DNA of 53,666 nt, from contig NZ_SZVP01000020.1 of the NCBI RefSeq assembly GCF_005885605.1, positions 1 to 53,666 of the forward strand, written 5' to 3'. The notes under the pieces were generated by a model. It did not search any database. It was not told the DNA's origin and was given only the letters and a program-made list of their open reading frames with translations. Shown in pieces: positions 20,330-29,645 of the stretch; positions within the stretch are counted from its first letter, which is position 1; every line of letters starts with the position of its first letter. This DNA is from Colwellia ponticola. GTDB lineage: Bacteria > Pseudomonadota > Gammaproteobacteria > Enterobacterales > Alteromonadaceae. Made by a program: the position numbers and the translations under genes.

Positions 20330-21601
20330 CTACATAAACCATTTCCACCAAATAAACACGGCTAAGAAACCAAATAAGTATGCTAAGCCTACCCAAGACA
20401 ATATTTTCATTTTTTTACTTAGCGCTAATTCTTTAGGTAATGCTGTTGTTGCTACCAGCCAGTAATTAAGAGAAGCAAAAATAGGTGTGGTCATAAATGC
20501 TAACACCATGGCAAAGTTAAGCATGGTTATTAAAGAGGATACAAAAAATAAAATAACCGCCATGGCACAGGCACTAATTAACAACATCCAACTATTATGT
20601 CGAGGCTCCCCTTCATGTTGTGGATTTTTTATTTGTTGTTTAGCTTCAGCTAAAGCTCGCGCATAACCATCAATGACCGTAATAGTGCTACCAAAAATAC
20701 AGCCAAAAGCAATAATCGAAATAAGTATTCGAGACCACTCACCAATAGCACTAGCATACATACCGACAAGTTGATGAGAAAAAGCAATACCAGAATTAGC
20801 TAAGTTGTCTGTTTTACCATGTAATACCAATGCCCCTAAAGCTAAAAAGACAATGGCTAATAACGCGGTAATGGTATAACCAATGTTAAAATCAAACAGT
20901 GCTGATTTGTTGGTTACCTTACCTTGTTGACATTGCCTTTTTAACCATAGCGACGTTAAACAAGAGATTTCAATAGGCGCTGGCATCCATCCCATAGTGA
21001 TGACAATAAAGCCTATGGAAGCAATGGTCCACGCAGAAGGTGGATTAAAATCAGTAGGTAAAGCTTGTACTTGGTTTGCCGCCATAACGACAGCAATTAA
21101 TGTCGTTAGCGTTAACACCGCCATAATTATTTTTGATAGGCCATCTAATGCCTGATAATGACCGCGTAATAAAATAACTAAACACGCAATGATCACTACT
21201 GCTGATAATATCGGTAGTGATAGCTCAAAAGGAAGAAATAGACCTAATAAACTGGCACTAAACAAGGTAAGCGCGGCGGTATTAATAACCGCAGAAATAG
21301 CCGTAAGTAAGGTGAATAACCCTAAATAGCCGCGACCCATTTTTGCATAACCCGCCACCAAACTTTGACCCGTACCCATAGTATAAGTGACCCCAGCTCT
21401 GAAGAAGGGGTACTTGAGCAAATTAACTAACAAAATAAGCGCGGCAAGTTGCCAACCAAAAATTGCGCCCGCTTTGGTAGAGGCAACAAGGTGAGAGCCG
21501 CCAACCGCAGCGGTGGCCATCATAATACCTGGTCCAAGCGATTGAATAATCATAGCTATTTTATTTTGTGGAGGGGGATTTAACGCGGCACTCGCTTCCA
21601 T
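20330..21601 (-). CDS. NRAMP-related transporter lacking the DPGN metal motif
   Basis: A 423-residue membrane protein with about eleven hydrophobic segments that aligns with the NRAMP fold. In TM1 the canonical DPGN metal-binding motif is absent; the equivalent stretch reads AAVGGSHLVASTKAGA. TM6 keeps a Met-Pro (GWMPAPIEIS) but not the MPH of Mn2+/Fe2+ carriers. The family call is sound, but a standard manganese/iron function should not be assumed. It is convergent with the potassium channel gene. Confidence 0.78.
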   Translation of the reverse strand: MEASAALNPPPQNKIAMIIQSLGPGIMMATAAVGGSHLVASTKAGAIFGWQLAALILLVNLLKYPFFRAGVTYTMGTGQSLVAGYAKMGRGYLGLFTLLTAISAVINTAALTLFSASLLGLFLPFELSLPILSAVVIIACLVILLRGHYQALDGLSKIIMAVLTLTTLIAVVMAANQVQALPTDFNPPSAWTIASIGFIVITMGWMPAPIEISCLTSLWLKRQCQQGKVTNKSALFDFNIGYTITALLAIVFLALGALVLHGKTDNLANSGIAFSHQLVGMYASAIGEWSRILISIIAFGCIFGSTITVIDGYARALAEAKQQIKNPQHEGEPRHNSWMLLISACAMAVILFFVSSLITMLNFAMVLAFMTTPIFASLNYWLVATTALPKELALSKKMKILSWVGLAYLFGFLAVFIWWKWFM

Positions 21602-21676
21602 AACATATTGTCCTGATTTTTATTTTAGAGCTCGCTAATCAGTCATTACTTAACTGTGTATTAGCCAGTGATACGA

Positions 21677-23698
21677 TTAAGTAGATAACTGCTGTATTCT
21701 TAATTTAGCTATTTTATCACGCACAGAAGCGGCTTGTTCAAATTCTAAGTTTTGCGCATGCCCTTGCATTACTTTTTCTAATTCAACTATTTTTGCATCA
21801 ATTTGCCTAGTGCTTAATAAAGGCTCTTCTGCTTGCTGGTTAATATGATAGTTGCTATTAGCTTCTGCTACTTTATCAAGTGATTTAGCATCACTGTAAT
21901 TGCCAACACCCATCACATCCGTTATTCGTCTAATAACCCCTTGAGGCGTAATATTGTTGTCTAGATTATACTGATGTTGCTTTATTCTACGTCGCTCAGT
22001 TTCGTCAATAGCACGGCGCATGGAGCCGGTTATTTTATCACCATATAATATTGCTCGGCCATTGAGGTTACGGGCAGCACGACCTATGGTTTGAATTAAT
22101 GAACGATCGGATCGTAAAAAGCCTTCTTTATCGGCATCTAAAATAGCCACTAACGACACTTCTGGCATATCTAAGCCTTCACGCAATAAGTTAATACCAA
22201 CGAGAACATCAAACTTTCCTAACCTAAAGTCTCTGATAATCTCAACACGCTCAACGGTATCAACATCGGAGTGTAAATAACGGGCTTTAATACCATGCTC
22301 ATCTAAATAATCGGTTAAATCTTCAGCCATACGCTTAGTTAACGTAGTAGCCAATACGCGTTCATCTAACGGTAATCGTTTACGTATCTCGGACAATAAA
22401 TCATCCACTTGCGTTTCAACCGGTCTTACTTCAATTTCAGGATCAAGTAACCCCGTTGGTCTTACGACTTGTTCCGCAATATCACCAACACACTTTTCTA
22501 GCTCGTAGTTACTCGGCGTTGCTGATACATAAATGGTTTGTGGAGAAATGGCTTCAAATTCTTCAAATTTCATCGGCCTGTTATCTAGTGCTGAAGGTAG
22601 TCTGAAACCGTATTCCACTAAATTTTCTTTACGCGATCTATCACCTTTATACATAGCACCAATTTGCGGTACAGTCACATGCGACTCATCAATAATGAGT
22701 AAACCATCATCAGGTAAATAATCAAATAGTGTCGGCGGTGCACCGCCCTCTTCTCTGCCGGATAAATAACGAGAGTAGTTTTCGATACCTGAGCAATAGC
22801 CAAGTTCAGTCATCATCTCAATATCAAATTGCGTGCGCTGAGTAAGGCGTTGCTCTTCAACTAACTTATTATTATCTTTAAGTTGTTTCGAACGATGTTT
22901 AAGTTCAATTTTAATGTTTTCTACCGCAGCTAAAATTTTTTCTCTTGGCGTAGCATAGTGTGTTTTAGGGTAAACCGTTACGCGAGCGAGTGTCCGTTCA
23001 ACTTGCCCCGTTAGTGGATCAAATTGACTAATACGCTCTATTTCTTCATCAAAGAGTTCAACGCGTAAAGCAAGGCGGTCTGATTCAGCGGGGAAGATAT
23101 CAATAACATCACCACGAACGCGATAAGTCGCCCGGGCAAAAGCAATATCATTACGGGTATATTGCAATTCAGCTAAACGACGTAAAATATCGCGCTGATT
23201 GATAATGTCACCTTGGCTAATATGTAACATCATTTTTAAATAAGAGTCGGGATCGCCCAAACCATAAATGGCTGACACCGACGCTATAATAATAACGTCT
23301 CGACGCTCTAACAGTGCTTTGGTCGCAGATAAACGCATTTGCTCAATGTGTTCATTGACTGAAGCATCTTTTTCTATAAAGGTATCGGTTGTGGGTACAT
23401 AAGCTTCAGGCTGGTAATAGTCATAATAAGAAACAAAATACTCAACAGCATTGTTGGGGAAAAACTCTTTCATTTCGCCATAAAGTTGCGCCGCTAAGGT
23501 TTTATTCGGTGCTAACATCATCGTCGGTCGATTAAGCTTTTCAATAACATTAGCAATGGTGAAGGTTTTACCTGAGCCAGTTACCCCTAAAAGCGTTTGA
23601 TGAGCTAAGCCTGATTCTATACCGTCTAACAACTGTTTTATTGCGCTAGGTTGATCACCACTGGGGATATAATCAGAACAAATTGTTAATTTTTTCAT
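21677..23698 (-). CDS. uvrB: UvrABC excinuclease subunit UvrB
   Basis: A 673-residue damage-verification helicase of nucleotide excision repair, equal in length to E. coli UvrB. Walker A GVTGSGKT is at about residues 39-46. The beta-hairpin region [16 protein letters not shown] box, helicase motifs ([24 protein letters not shown]) and a C-terminal UVR helix-turn ([23 protein letters not shown]) are all present. Its ATG overlaps the stop of the upstream MATE gene (ATGA), so translation is coupled. I saw no CTGT-N8-ACAG LexA box before the MATE gene. Confidence 0.97.
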   Translation of the reverse strand: MKKLTICSDYIPSGDQPSAIKQLLDGIESGLAHQTLLGVTGSGKTFTIANVIEKLNRPTMMLAPNKTLAAQLYGEMKEFFPNNAVEYFVSYYDYYQPEAYVPTTDTFIEKDASVNEHIEQMRLSATKALLERRDVIIIASVSAIYGLGDPDSYLKMMLHISQGDIINQRDILRRLAELQYTRNDIAFARATYRVRGDVIDIFPAESDRLALRVELFDEEIERISQFDPLTGQVERTLARVTVYPKTHYATPREKILAAVENIKIELKHRSKQLKDNNKLVEEQRLTQRTQFDIEMMTELGYCSGIENYSRYLSGREEGGAPPTLFDYLPDDGLLIIDESHVTVPQIGAMYKGDRSRKENLVEYGFRLPSALDNRPMKFEEFEAISPQTIYVSATPSNYELEKCVGDIAEQVVRPTGLLDPEIEVRPVETQVDDLLSEIRKRLPLDERVLATTLTKRMAEDLTDYLDEHGIKARYLHSDVDTVERVEIIRDFRLGKFDVLVGINLLREGLDMPEVSLVAILDADKEGFLRSDRSLIQTIGRAARNLNGRAILYGDKITGSMRRAIDETERRRIKQHQYNLDNNITPQGVIRRITDVMGVGNYSDAKSLDKVAEANSNYHINQQAEEPLLSTRQIDAKIVELEKVMQGHAQNLEFEQAASVRDKIAKLRIQQLST

Positions 23699-25083
23699 AC
23701 CACCTTCTCCGCAGGCGCAAGTTCGAGTAACATAAATTGTTTAGTAAATAATCGGTACGAAATCATTGCCATAAGAATATTACCAAGTAAAGCGCCGGCA
23801 AATAAACCGGTTAAACCATAAAGTACGCTGCCAAGGTACGCTAATGGCAGATAAAAAACAAACAGTCTAATAACACTTAGTGCCAATGCAATCATGGGTT
23901 TATGTAGTGCATTGAGTGATGAATTAGTTAAAATGACAATACCTTGTAAACCATACCCTAATGGTAATATCCAAATAAAGAGTTTAATAAGCTCAGCAAC
24001 CGCCTCGTCTTGGGTAAAAATACTAGCGATCCAAGGAGCACAAAGCGCCAAGAAGAGGTAAATGACAATTTGCCAAGCGAGAATAAACTTAATGGCAACT
24101 TTATACGCATCTTCAGCACGATGTAACTGTCCTGCTCCAAAATTTTGACTGATAAAAGGCGGTAAAGTCATGGATAAGGCTAACACGATTAAACAAGCGA
24201 TTGACTCAAGTTTTGAGCCAACACCAAAAGCGGCAACCGCTGACTCACCATAGGTGGCAACAATTGCTGTCATGATAGCCGCAGCGATAGGTGTTAGCAT
24301 ATTCGCTCCTGCCGCAGGTAAACCTATTTTTAATATATCTCGACAAGCACTGGTTAATTCTTTTATAGGTAACATAGCAGTATGAATTAGATCGTGCTTT
24401 ATCGTTAACACATAAAAGACTAAACCGAGTCCAAAAACCCAGGAAATTAAGGTTGCAATAGCTGCGCCCTGAACCCCCATAGCAGGGATAGGTCCAAGAC
24501 CAAAAATTAAAATAGGATCAAAAATAGCGTTAATTAAGCCAGCACTGCCCATAATTATACTGGGTGTTTTAGTATCTCCCGATGCGCGTAAAACAGCATT
24601 CCCTATCATAGGGCCAATTAAACAAACACTACCGATATACCAGATATCCATATACTCATGAATTAAAGGTAATAAAGACGGTTGGGCTCCAAGTAATGTA
24701 AATAAAGGATCGGTAATGAAATAACCTATAATTGATAAACAAGCAACAATGATAGCGGCTAAATAAAGCGCTGCTGTTGCCGCATTTTTTGCTGACTTGG
24801 TGTCTTTCTTTCCTAAAAATTTAGCAATAACAGCAGAGGTTCCTATACCTAAACCAATAGTTAAACTCAATACAGTGAAAGTAACGGGAAAAGTAAAACT
24901 TATTGCAGCAAGCGGCTGCGTACCAAGAAGTCCAACAAAAAACGTATCAACTAGGTTGAATGTCATTAACAAGACCATGCCATATATCATAGGGATGGTC
25001 ATACGTTTTAGTGTATTAGGGACAGGATCTTCTAGTAAGTTAATTTGCTTATTGTTGTATCTAGCTGTGTTTTTTTGGGTCAT
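23695..25083 (-). CDS. MATE-family efflux transporter
   Basis: A 462-residue MATE transporter with about twelve TM segments in two homologous halves, exporting drugs or metabolites by H+ or Na+ exchange. The N-terminal half has [21 protein letters not shown], and the second half [17 protein letters not shown]. It overlaps the uvrB start by 4 bases. It is distinct from the NorM-like gene at 50.2 kb, so the window has two unrelated MATE pumps. Substrate unknown. Confidence 0.9.
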   Translation of the reverse strand: MTQKNTARYNNKQINLLEDPVPNTLKRMTIPMIYGMVLLMTFNLVDTFFVGLLGTQPLAAISFTFPVTFTVLSLTIGLGIGTSAVIAKFLGKKDTKSAKNAATAALYLAAIIVACLSIIGYFITDPLFTLLGAQPSLLPLIHEYMDIWYIGSVCLIGPMIGNAVLRASGDTKTPSIIMGSAGLINAIFDPILIFGLGPIPAMGVQGAAIATLISWVFGLGLVFYVLTIKHDLIHTAMLPIKELTSACRDILKIGLPAAGANMLTPIAAAIMTAIVATYGESAVAAFGVGSKLESIACLIVLALSMTLPPFISQNFGAGQLHRAEDAYKVAIKFILAWQIVIYLFLALCAPWIASIFTQDEAVAELIKLFIWILPLGYGLQGIVILTNSSLNALHKPMIALALSVIRLFVFYLPLAYLGSVLYGLTGLFAGALLGNILMAMISYRLFTKQFMLLELAPAEKVV

Positions 25084-25659
25084 TAAATATTATCTGTAGT
25101 TCTTTTAATCAGGGTAAATACCATGTCGCGCTACATTGTAAAAGATTAAGCCGCTTTTACCTAGCTTAGATTCATGACAGTGGCTCGCTTTAGCTCAACG
25201 TAAATTCGTAATATTAAAAAATAAAAGGTAAGTGAACTATTTATCTCACGAATGAACAAAATACTGTGCATTTTTTCTGTATTGTGTGAAGTCATTCAAC
25301 AATACACAATTATAACTATGGATAGTGTTAATAAATGTGGTGATTAAAAATCAGCCTAATTATAGAGTAAAGTTAAAAAAAGAAATAAAACATTGAATTA
25401 TAAGGGAATAAATATAAAGTGGATTTGTATTGACTTGTAGCTAAGTCAATTAAACCGTATTATCACAATAAAGTTACACGTTAACTCACATAGTTATCCA
25501 CAGGAAAAGTGGATAACTATGTGTTAACTCTACTATTGACCTTAGCATATGGACTACATGAGTTCAGTGCAAAAAATAGCCTCAAGTGATGTAAAAATCT
25601 CTCTTATGTGCACAATTTCAGCAAACGCTCATTATTTTAAAATTATATGTCTTTTAGTG
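25084..25659. other. Intergenic region with DnaA-box palindrome
   Basis: An AT-rich stretch of about 575 bases between the MATE gene and the tRNA-Asn promoter with no convincing ORF. It holds a large palindrome (see 25487-25523) and a smaller inverted repeat TGTATTGT / ACAATACA near 25280-25307. No other recognised feature. Confidence 0.6.
25487..25523. promoter_or_regulatory. Palindrome containing a perfect DnaA box
   Basis: Two 15-base arms CACATAGTTATCCAC and GTGGATAACTATGTG enclose a 7-base loop. GTTAAC flanks on both sides lengthen the symmetry. The left arm holds TTATCCACA (25494-25502), the exact consensus DnaA box; the right arm carries an 8-of-9 box in inverted orientation. No T-run follows, so it is not a usual terminator. 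It lies about 160 bases before the tRNA promoter. DnaA binding is inference. Confidence 0.6.
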
Positions 25660-25697
25660 TTGACAGTAAGGTCACAGGTCTTTATTATTCTGCCCCG
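25660..25697 (+). promoter_or_regulatory. Sigma-70 promoter of the tRNA-Asn array
   Basis: TTGACA (25660-25665), a 17-base spacer, TATTAT (25683-25688), then a GC-rich discriminator TGCCCCG (25691-25697). The GC discriminator is characteristic of stable-RNA promoters under stringent control. It is 26 bases upstream of the first mature tRNA. Confidence 0.85.
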
Positions 25698-25722
25698 TTA
25701 GCCACTGAGGTTAACGCGAGAT

Positions 25723-25798
25723 TCCCCAATAGCTCAGTTGGTAGAGCGATGGACTGTTAATCCATGTGTCACTGGTTCGAGCCCAGTTTGGGGAGCCA
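25723..25798 (+). tRNA. tRNA-Asn(GTT), copy 1
   Basis: A 76-nt cloverleaf with encoded CCA. The acceptor TCCCCAA pairs with TTGGGGA; the anticodon loop CTGTTAA has GTT at 25756-25758; the T-loop GGTTCGAGCCC is standard. First gene after the stable-RNA promoter. A spacer of 68 bases follows, containing a TCAAGC-gca-GCTTGA hairpin. Confidence 0.97.
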
Positions 25799-25866
25799 CA
25801 TATCAGTTATCAAGCGCAGCTTGAAAACTAAATACTTCGTGATAAACAGAAGTTAAAAAAGTTTAT

Positions 25867-25942
25867 TCCCCAATAGCTCAGTTGGTAGAGCGATGGACTG
25901 TTAATCCATGTGTCACTGGTTCGAGCCCAGTTTGGGGAGCCA
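25867..25942 (+). tRNA. tRNA-Asn(GTT), copy 2
   Basis: Identical in sequence to copy 1, with encoded CCA. It begins the first of two tandem 245-bp units (25867-26111 and 26112-26356), each made of a tRNA, a short spacer, a degenerate tRNA-like copy and the long spacer. Confidence 0.97.
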
Positions 25943-25950
25943 CATTAAAA

Positions 25951-26043
25951 ATGATGGTTTCAGATCGCTAGAGCGATGGACTGTACTCTCTTTAAATAAG
26001 CATATGTCACTGACGGGCTTATCGAGTATAGTTTGGGGAGCCA
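25951..26043 (+). pseudogene. Degenerate tRNA-Asn-like copy A
   Basis: Keeps the D-arm/anticodon 5' side (GAGCGATGGACTGT) and the 3' end (AGTTTGGGGAGCCA) of tRNA-Asn. The 5' acceptor strand is gone, the anticodon-loop 3' half is replaced by ACTCTCTTTAAATAAGCAT, and the T-arm carries an inserted ACGGGCTTATCGAGTAT. It cannot read Asn codons. It is followed by the same spacer as an intact tRNA. Confidence 0.8.
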
Positions 26044-26111
26044 CATATCAGTTATCAAGCACAGCTTGAAAACTAACTACTTCGTGATAAACAGAAGTTA
26101 AAAAAGTTTAT

Positions 26112-26187
26112 TCCCCAATAGCTCAGTTGGTAGAGCGATGGACTGTTAATCCATGTGTCACTGGTTCGAGCCCAGTTTGGGGAGCCA
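26112..26187 (+). tRNA. tRNA-Asn(GTT), copy 3
   Basis: Identical to copies 1 and 2, encoded CCA included, starting exactly 245 bases after copy 2. The spacer before it differs from the other two copies at only two positions, one of them inside a hairpin loop (gca to aca). Confidence 0.97.
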
Positions 26188-26195
26188 CATTAAAA

Positions 26196-26288
26196 ATGAT
26201 GGTTTCAGATCGCTAGAGCGATGGACTGTACTCTCTTTAAATAAGCATATGTCACTGACGGGCTTATCGAGTATAGTTTGGGGAGCCA
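26196..26288 (+). pseudogene. Degenerate tRNA-Asn-like copy B
   Basis: Base-for-base the same as copy A, 245 bases away. Identity of a sequence that cannot form a tRNA points to a very recent tandem duplication of the whole unit, or to gene conversion. Confidence 0.8.
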
Positions 26289-26356
26289 CATATCAGTTAT
26301 CAAGCGCAGCTTGAAAACTAAATACTTCGTGATAAACAGAAGTTAAAAAAGTTTAT

Positions 26357-26432
26357 TCCCCAATAGCTCAGTTGGTAGAGCGATGGACTGTTAATCCATG
26401 TGTCACTGGTTCGAGCCCAGTTTGGGGAGCCA
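26357..26432 (+). tRNA. tRNA-Asn(GTT), copy 4
   Basis: Fourth identical tRNA-Asn with encoded CCA, the last intact one, followed about 20 bases later by a rho-independent terminator. Confidence 0.97.
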
Positions 26433-26450
26433 CATTAAAATGTGAAACGA

Positions 26451-26476
26451 AACCTACTTTATGTAGGTTTTTTTTC
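26451..26476 (+). terminator. Terminator after tRNA-Asn copy 4
   Basis: Stem AACCTAC / GTAGGTT (26451-26457, 26463-26469) with loop TTTAT and a run of T. The same hairpin and its flanks recur at 26658, so it was copied together with the tRNA-like sequence. Confidence 0.85.
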
Positions 26477-26537
26477 GCCTAAAGAAAAGTAAACTAACTA
26501 TGCCCCTCATCATATACAAACACTAAAAAAAATTCAT

Positions 26538-26639
26538 TCCCCAATAACTCAGTTAGTAGCGCGATGGACTGTACTCTCTAAAGGAAAGTATGTGTCACTG
26601 GTTCGAGCCCTTTGATTATCAATAAACAGCTGGGAGCCA
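26538..26639 (+). pseudogene. Degenerate tRNA-Asn-like copy C
   Basis: Starts with an intact 5' acceptor (TCCCCAA) and keeps the D-arm and GGTTCGAGCCC. The anticodon region becomes GGACTGTACTCTCTAAAGGAAAGTATG, and TTTGATTATCAATAAACAGC is inserted before the 3' acceptor CTGGGAGCCA. Both insertions can fold into small hairpins. Located after the tRNA-Asn terminator. Confidence 0.75.
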
Positions 26640-26657
26640 CATTAAAATGTGAAACAA

Positions 26658-26682
26658 AACCTACTTTATGTAGGTTTTTTTT
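26658..26682 (+). terminator. Duplicate terminator after copy C
   Basis: Same stem AACCTAC-TTTAT-GTAGGTT and T-run as at 26451, with nearly identical flanking sequence (ATTAAAATGTGAAAC upstream, TTCGCCT downstream). Confidence 0.85.
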
Positions 26683-26742
26683 CGCCTGAAGAAAAGTAAA
26701 CTCGCTATAATCGTCAAAATAAGCAACGACTAAAAAGTTTAT

Positions 26743-26839
26743 GCCCCAATAGCTCAGTGGGTAGAGCGATGGACTGTACTCTCTAAAGGAAAGTATGTGT
26801 CACTGGTTCGAGCCCTTTGCTTCAACAAAGAGCGGGGAG
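26743..26839 (+). pseudogene. Degenerate tRNA-Asn-like copy D
   Basis: 5' acceptor GCCCCAA, near-normal D-arm, and the same anticodon insertion as copy C (ACTCTCTAAAGGAAAGT). A different T-arm/acceptor insertion forms CTTTG-cttcaa-CAAAG. The 3' end reads GCGGGGAGC without a proper CCA. A further remnant (AATCGCTAAGGCGATGGA) lies near 26866-26883. Confidence 0.75.
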
Positions 26840-26963
26840 CGACTAAAAAATAGTGATAGCTACAAATCGCTAAGGCGATGGATACCCGTTCAGAAACTTC
26901 AGCTATGATGTTATATATCCTAGTTCTGTTATGACATCATATCGCGTGACTATCAGACATAAA

Positions 26964-26995
26964 AAAACCTTACGAACCTGACTTTGTAAGGTTTT
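26964..26995 (-). terminator. Terminator after clpA
   Basis: Stem AAAACCTTAC / GTAAGGTTTT with a 12-nt loop, followed on the minus strand by seven T. It ends the clpS-clpA transcript and separates it from the oncoming tRNA array. Confidence 0.85.
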
Positions 26996-27033
26996 ATCAA
27001 TAACTGTACTGATACGGATCTTTATATTAAAGA

Positions 27034-29292
27034 CTATTTCGCTACAATCAATTCTTGTTTGTTTTCAAAATTAATCACTAGGCGATCTTTTTTAACGTCA
27101 ACTTTAGCGACGCCGCCATGTGTTAACTCACCAAAGAGTAATTCATTTGCCAATGCTTTTTTCAAATGTTCTTGAATTAAGCGTGACATCGGTCTTGCCC
27201 CCATTGATTTATCGTAACCTTTATCAGCTAACCATTGTTTGGCTCGCTTGGTTAACTCAAGTGAAACACCTTTTTCATCAAGCTGAGCTTGTAGTTCAAC
27301 AATAAATTTATCGACTACCTGGTGTATAACAATATTGTCGAGGTGATTAAACCAAACAATGTTGTCTAATCTATTTCTAAATTCAGGTGAAAAGACTTTA
27401 TTTATTTCACTTAACGCATCTTGGCTATGATCTTGCTGTTTAAAGCCAATAGATTGACGTACCGTTTCTTGTACTCCAGCATTGGTTGTTAACACGAGAA
27501 TAATATTTCTAAAATCAGCTTTTCGACCATTATTATCGGTTAATGTACCGTGATCCATTACTTGCAAGAGAATGTTATACACATCTTCATGGGCTTTTTC
27601 TATTTCATCTAATAAAACAACCGCATGAGGGTGTTTTAAAACGGCATCAGTTAATAAACCACCTTGCTCATAACCTACATATCCAGGAGGAGCACCAATA
27701 AGGCGACTTACCGCATGTTTCTCCATATATTCAGACATATCAAAACGTAGTAACTCCACACCTAATATTTTAGCTAACTGTTTAGTTATTTCTGTTTTAC
27801 CCACACCAGTAGGTCCTGCAAATAAGAATGAGCCAACAGGTTTTTCATCATTGCCTAGACCTGCACGAGATAAACGAATAACTGAAGTAAGCTCATCAAT
27901 CGCTTTATCTTGCCCAAAAACAACTAGTTTCAAATTTCTATCTAGGTTTTTAAGACTATCTTTCTCATTCAGTGATACAGATTTTTTCGGGATCCTCGCG
28001 ATTTTTGCAATAATGTTTTCAATATCTGTATTATTGATCACTTTTTTGCGCTTACTTGCCGCAACTAATTGCTGTTTTGCACCCGCTTCATCAATAACAT
28101 CAATCGCTTTATCTGGCAGAAATCTATCGTTAATATACTTAGCTGATAACTCAGCTGCTGCATGTAATGCTTTACTGGTATAGCGAATACCATGATGGCT
28201 CTCATATTTATCTTTTAAGCCTTGTAATATTTTAGTGGTATCTGCAACACTAGGCTCGGCAATATCAATTTTTTGAAAGCGTCGCGCTAGCGCACGGTCT
28301 TTTTCAAAAATACTTTGATATTCTTGATAGGTGGTAGAGCCTAAACAACGAATTTTACCCGCTGATAATAAAGGTTTAAGCAAATTAGAGGCATCCATCA
28401 TACCGCCAGAAGCAGCGCCTGCACCTATAATAGTATGAATTTCATCAATAAAAAGTACTGCATTTTTATCTTCTTCAAGTTCTTTTAGTAAACCTTTAAA
28501 GCGTTTTTCAAAATCACCTCTATATTTAGTACCTGCTAATAGTGCCCCCATATCTAAAGAAAAAATAGTGGCATCAGCTAAAAACTCTGGCACTTTTTTC
28601 TCGACGATAAGGTTCGCTAAGCCTTCAGCTATGGCTGTTTTACCAACACCCGCTTCACCAACAAATAATGGGTTATTTTTTCTGCGGCGACTTAACACTT
28701 GTAAAGTGCGTTCAAGTTCGTCATCACGACCAATTAGAGGGTCGATATTACCTTTTAAAGCTTCTTGATTAAGGTTTACCGCAAAATTTTCAATGGTCCT
28801 AGGCTCTTCTTCACCTTGTGTTTCACCACTTAAAGTCTGCGCTGAACTATCATCATCAATTTTAGCAATACCATGAGAAATATAATTAACAATATCTAAA
28901 CGGCTAATATCTGCCTTTTTTAGAATATAGGCGGCTTGCGATTCTTGTTCGCTAAAAATGGCCACGAGCACATTCGAGCCACTCACTTCATTTTTACCTG
29001 ATGATTGCACATGAAAAACAGCACGTTGCAGAACACGCTGAAAGCCTAATGTTGGCTGTGTTTCTCGTTCAATTTCGCCAACCGGAATTAGTGGAGTTGT
29101 TTCATTGATAAAGTCTAATAAACTTTTACGTAATGTTGCTAAGTCTGCCCCACAAGCACCAAGTACTTCTATCGCTGAAGGGTTGTCTAATAATGCCAAT
29201 AATAAATGCTCTACCGTCATAAATTCGTGACGTGATTCTTTAGCTTGGCGGAAGGCTAAATTAAGGGATACTTCTAAGTCTTTGTTTAGCAT
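27034..29292 (-). CDS. clpA: ATP-dependent Clp protease ATP-binding subunit ClpA
   Basis: A 752-residue AAA+ unfoldase feeding ClpP. It has the N-domain (MLNKDLEVSLNLAFRQAKESR...), first Walker A GEAGVGKT and DEIH, second Walker A GPTGVGKT and DEIEKAH, and the ClpP-binding IGF-type loop (IGFKQQ). ATG 29292 follows GGAG at 7 bases and matches the E. coli start; a longer in-frame reading adds 14 unlikely residues and overlaps clpS. It lies 20 bases after clpS, its adaptor. Confidence 0.97.
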   Translation of the reverse strand: MLNKDLEVSLNLAFRQAKESRHEFMTVEHLLLALLDNPSAIEVLGACGADLATLRKSLLDFINETTPLIPVGEIERETQPTLGFQRVLQRAVFHVQSSGKNEVSGSNVLVAIFSEQESQAAYILKKADISRLDIVNYISHGIAKIDDDSSAQTLSGETQGEEEPRTIENFAVNLNQEALKGNIDPLIGRDDELERTLQVLSRRRKNNPLFVGEAGVGKTAIAEGLANLIVEKKVPEFLADATIFSLDMGALLAGTKYRGDFEKRFKGLLKELEEDKNAVLFIDEIHTIIGAGAASGGMMDASNLLKPLLSAGKIRCLGSTTYQEYQSIFEKDRALARRFQKIDIAEPSVADTTKILQGLKDKYESHHGIRYTSKALHAAAELSAKYINDRFLPDKAIDVIDEAGAKQQLVAASKRKKVINNTDIENIIAKIARIPKKSVSLNEKDSLKNLDRNLKLVVFGQDKAIDELTSVIRLSRAGLGNDEKPVGSFLFAGPTGVGKTEITKQLAKILGVELLRFDMSEYMEKHAVSRLIGAPPGYVGYEQGGLLTDAVLKHPHAVVLLDEIEKAHEDVYNILLQVMDHGTLTDNNGRKADFRNIILVLTTNAGVQETVRQSIGFKQQDHSQDALSEINKVFSPEFRNRLDNIVWFNHLDNIVIHQVVDKFIVELQAQLDEKGVSLELTKRAKQWLADKGYDKSMGARPMSRLIQEHLKKALANELLFGELTHGGVAKVDVKKDRLVINFENKQELIVAK

Positions 29293-29312
29293 AGCTACTC
29301 CAATTTTTAACT

Positions 29313-29645
29313 TTATGCTTTTTCCATCACACACTTTAGAGGGTGTTGATTTTCAAAAGCGTACTGGACAACATGTTCTACTTTGGTTTCTGCTATCTCT
29401 GCAGTATATGTGCCACAAAGGCCTTTTCCTTTGTAGTGAATGGTTAACATAATATCTGTTGCTTGTTCTTCACTTTTATTAAAAAAGCTAGACAATACAT
29501 CTACAACAAAATCCATCGGGGTATAATCATCGTTAAGTAAAAAAACATGATATTTAGCTGGCTCTTTTATTTCGTCTTTAACTTCTTCTTCAACAATACC
29601 TTGGGTGTCGCCTTTGGTGTCAAATAACTCTTTCCAATTACTCAT
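29313..29645 (-). CDS. clpS: ATP-dependent Clp protease adaptor ClpS
   Basis: A 110-residue N-recognin that delivers N-degron substrates to ClpA. It shows the conserved [20 protein letters not shown] (Asp-Asp pair) and [11 protein letters not shown], whose His and neighbouring residues bind the N-terminal residue, then [12 protein letters not shown] flexible N-terminal tail covers about residues 1-30. It is the first gene of clpS-clpA, divergent from cspD as in E. coli. Confidence 0.97.
   Translation of the reverse strand: MSNWKELFDTKGDTQGIVEEEVKDEIKEPAKYHVFLLNDDYTPMDFVVDVLSSFFNKSEEQATDIMLTIHYKGKGLCGTYTAEIAETKVEHVVQYAFENQHPLKCVMEKA

Noticed and set aside
25084..25122. LexA box upstream of the MATE-uvrB unit
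   Set aside because: CTG...CAG is present but with 13 bases between, not the 10 of a LexA site.
25723..26842. The regularly spaced repeats as a CRISPR array
   Set aside because: The repeats are tRNA-Asn genes and derivatives of 76-100 bases, not short palindromic repeats, and no cas gene is near.
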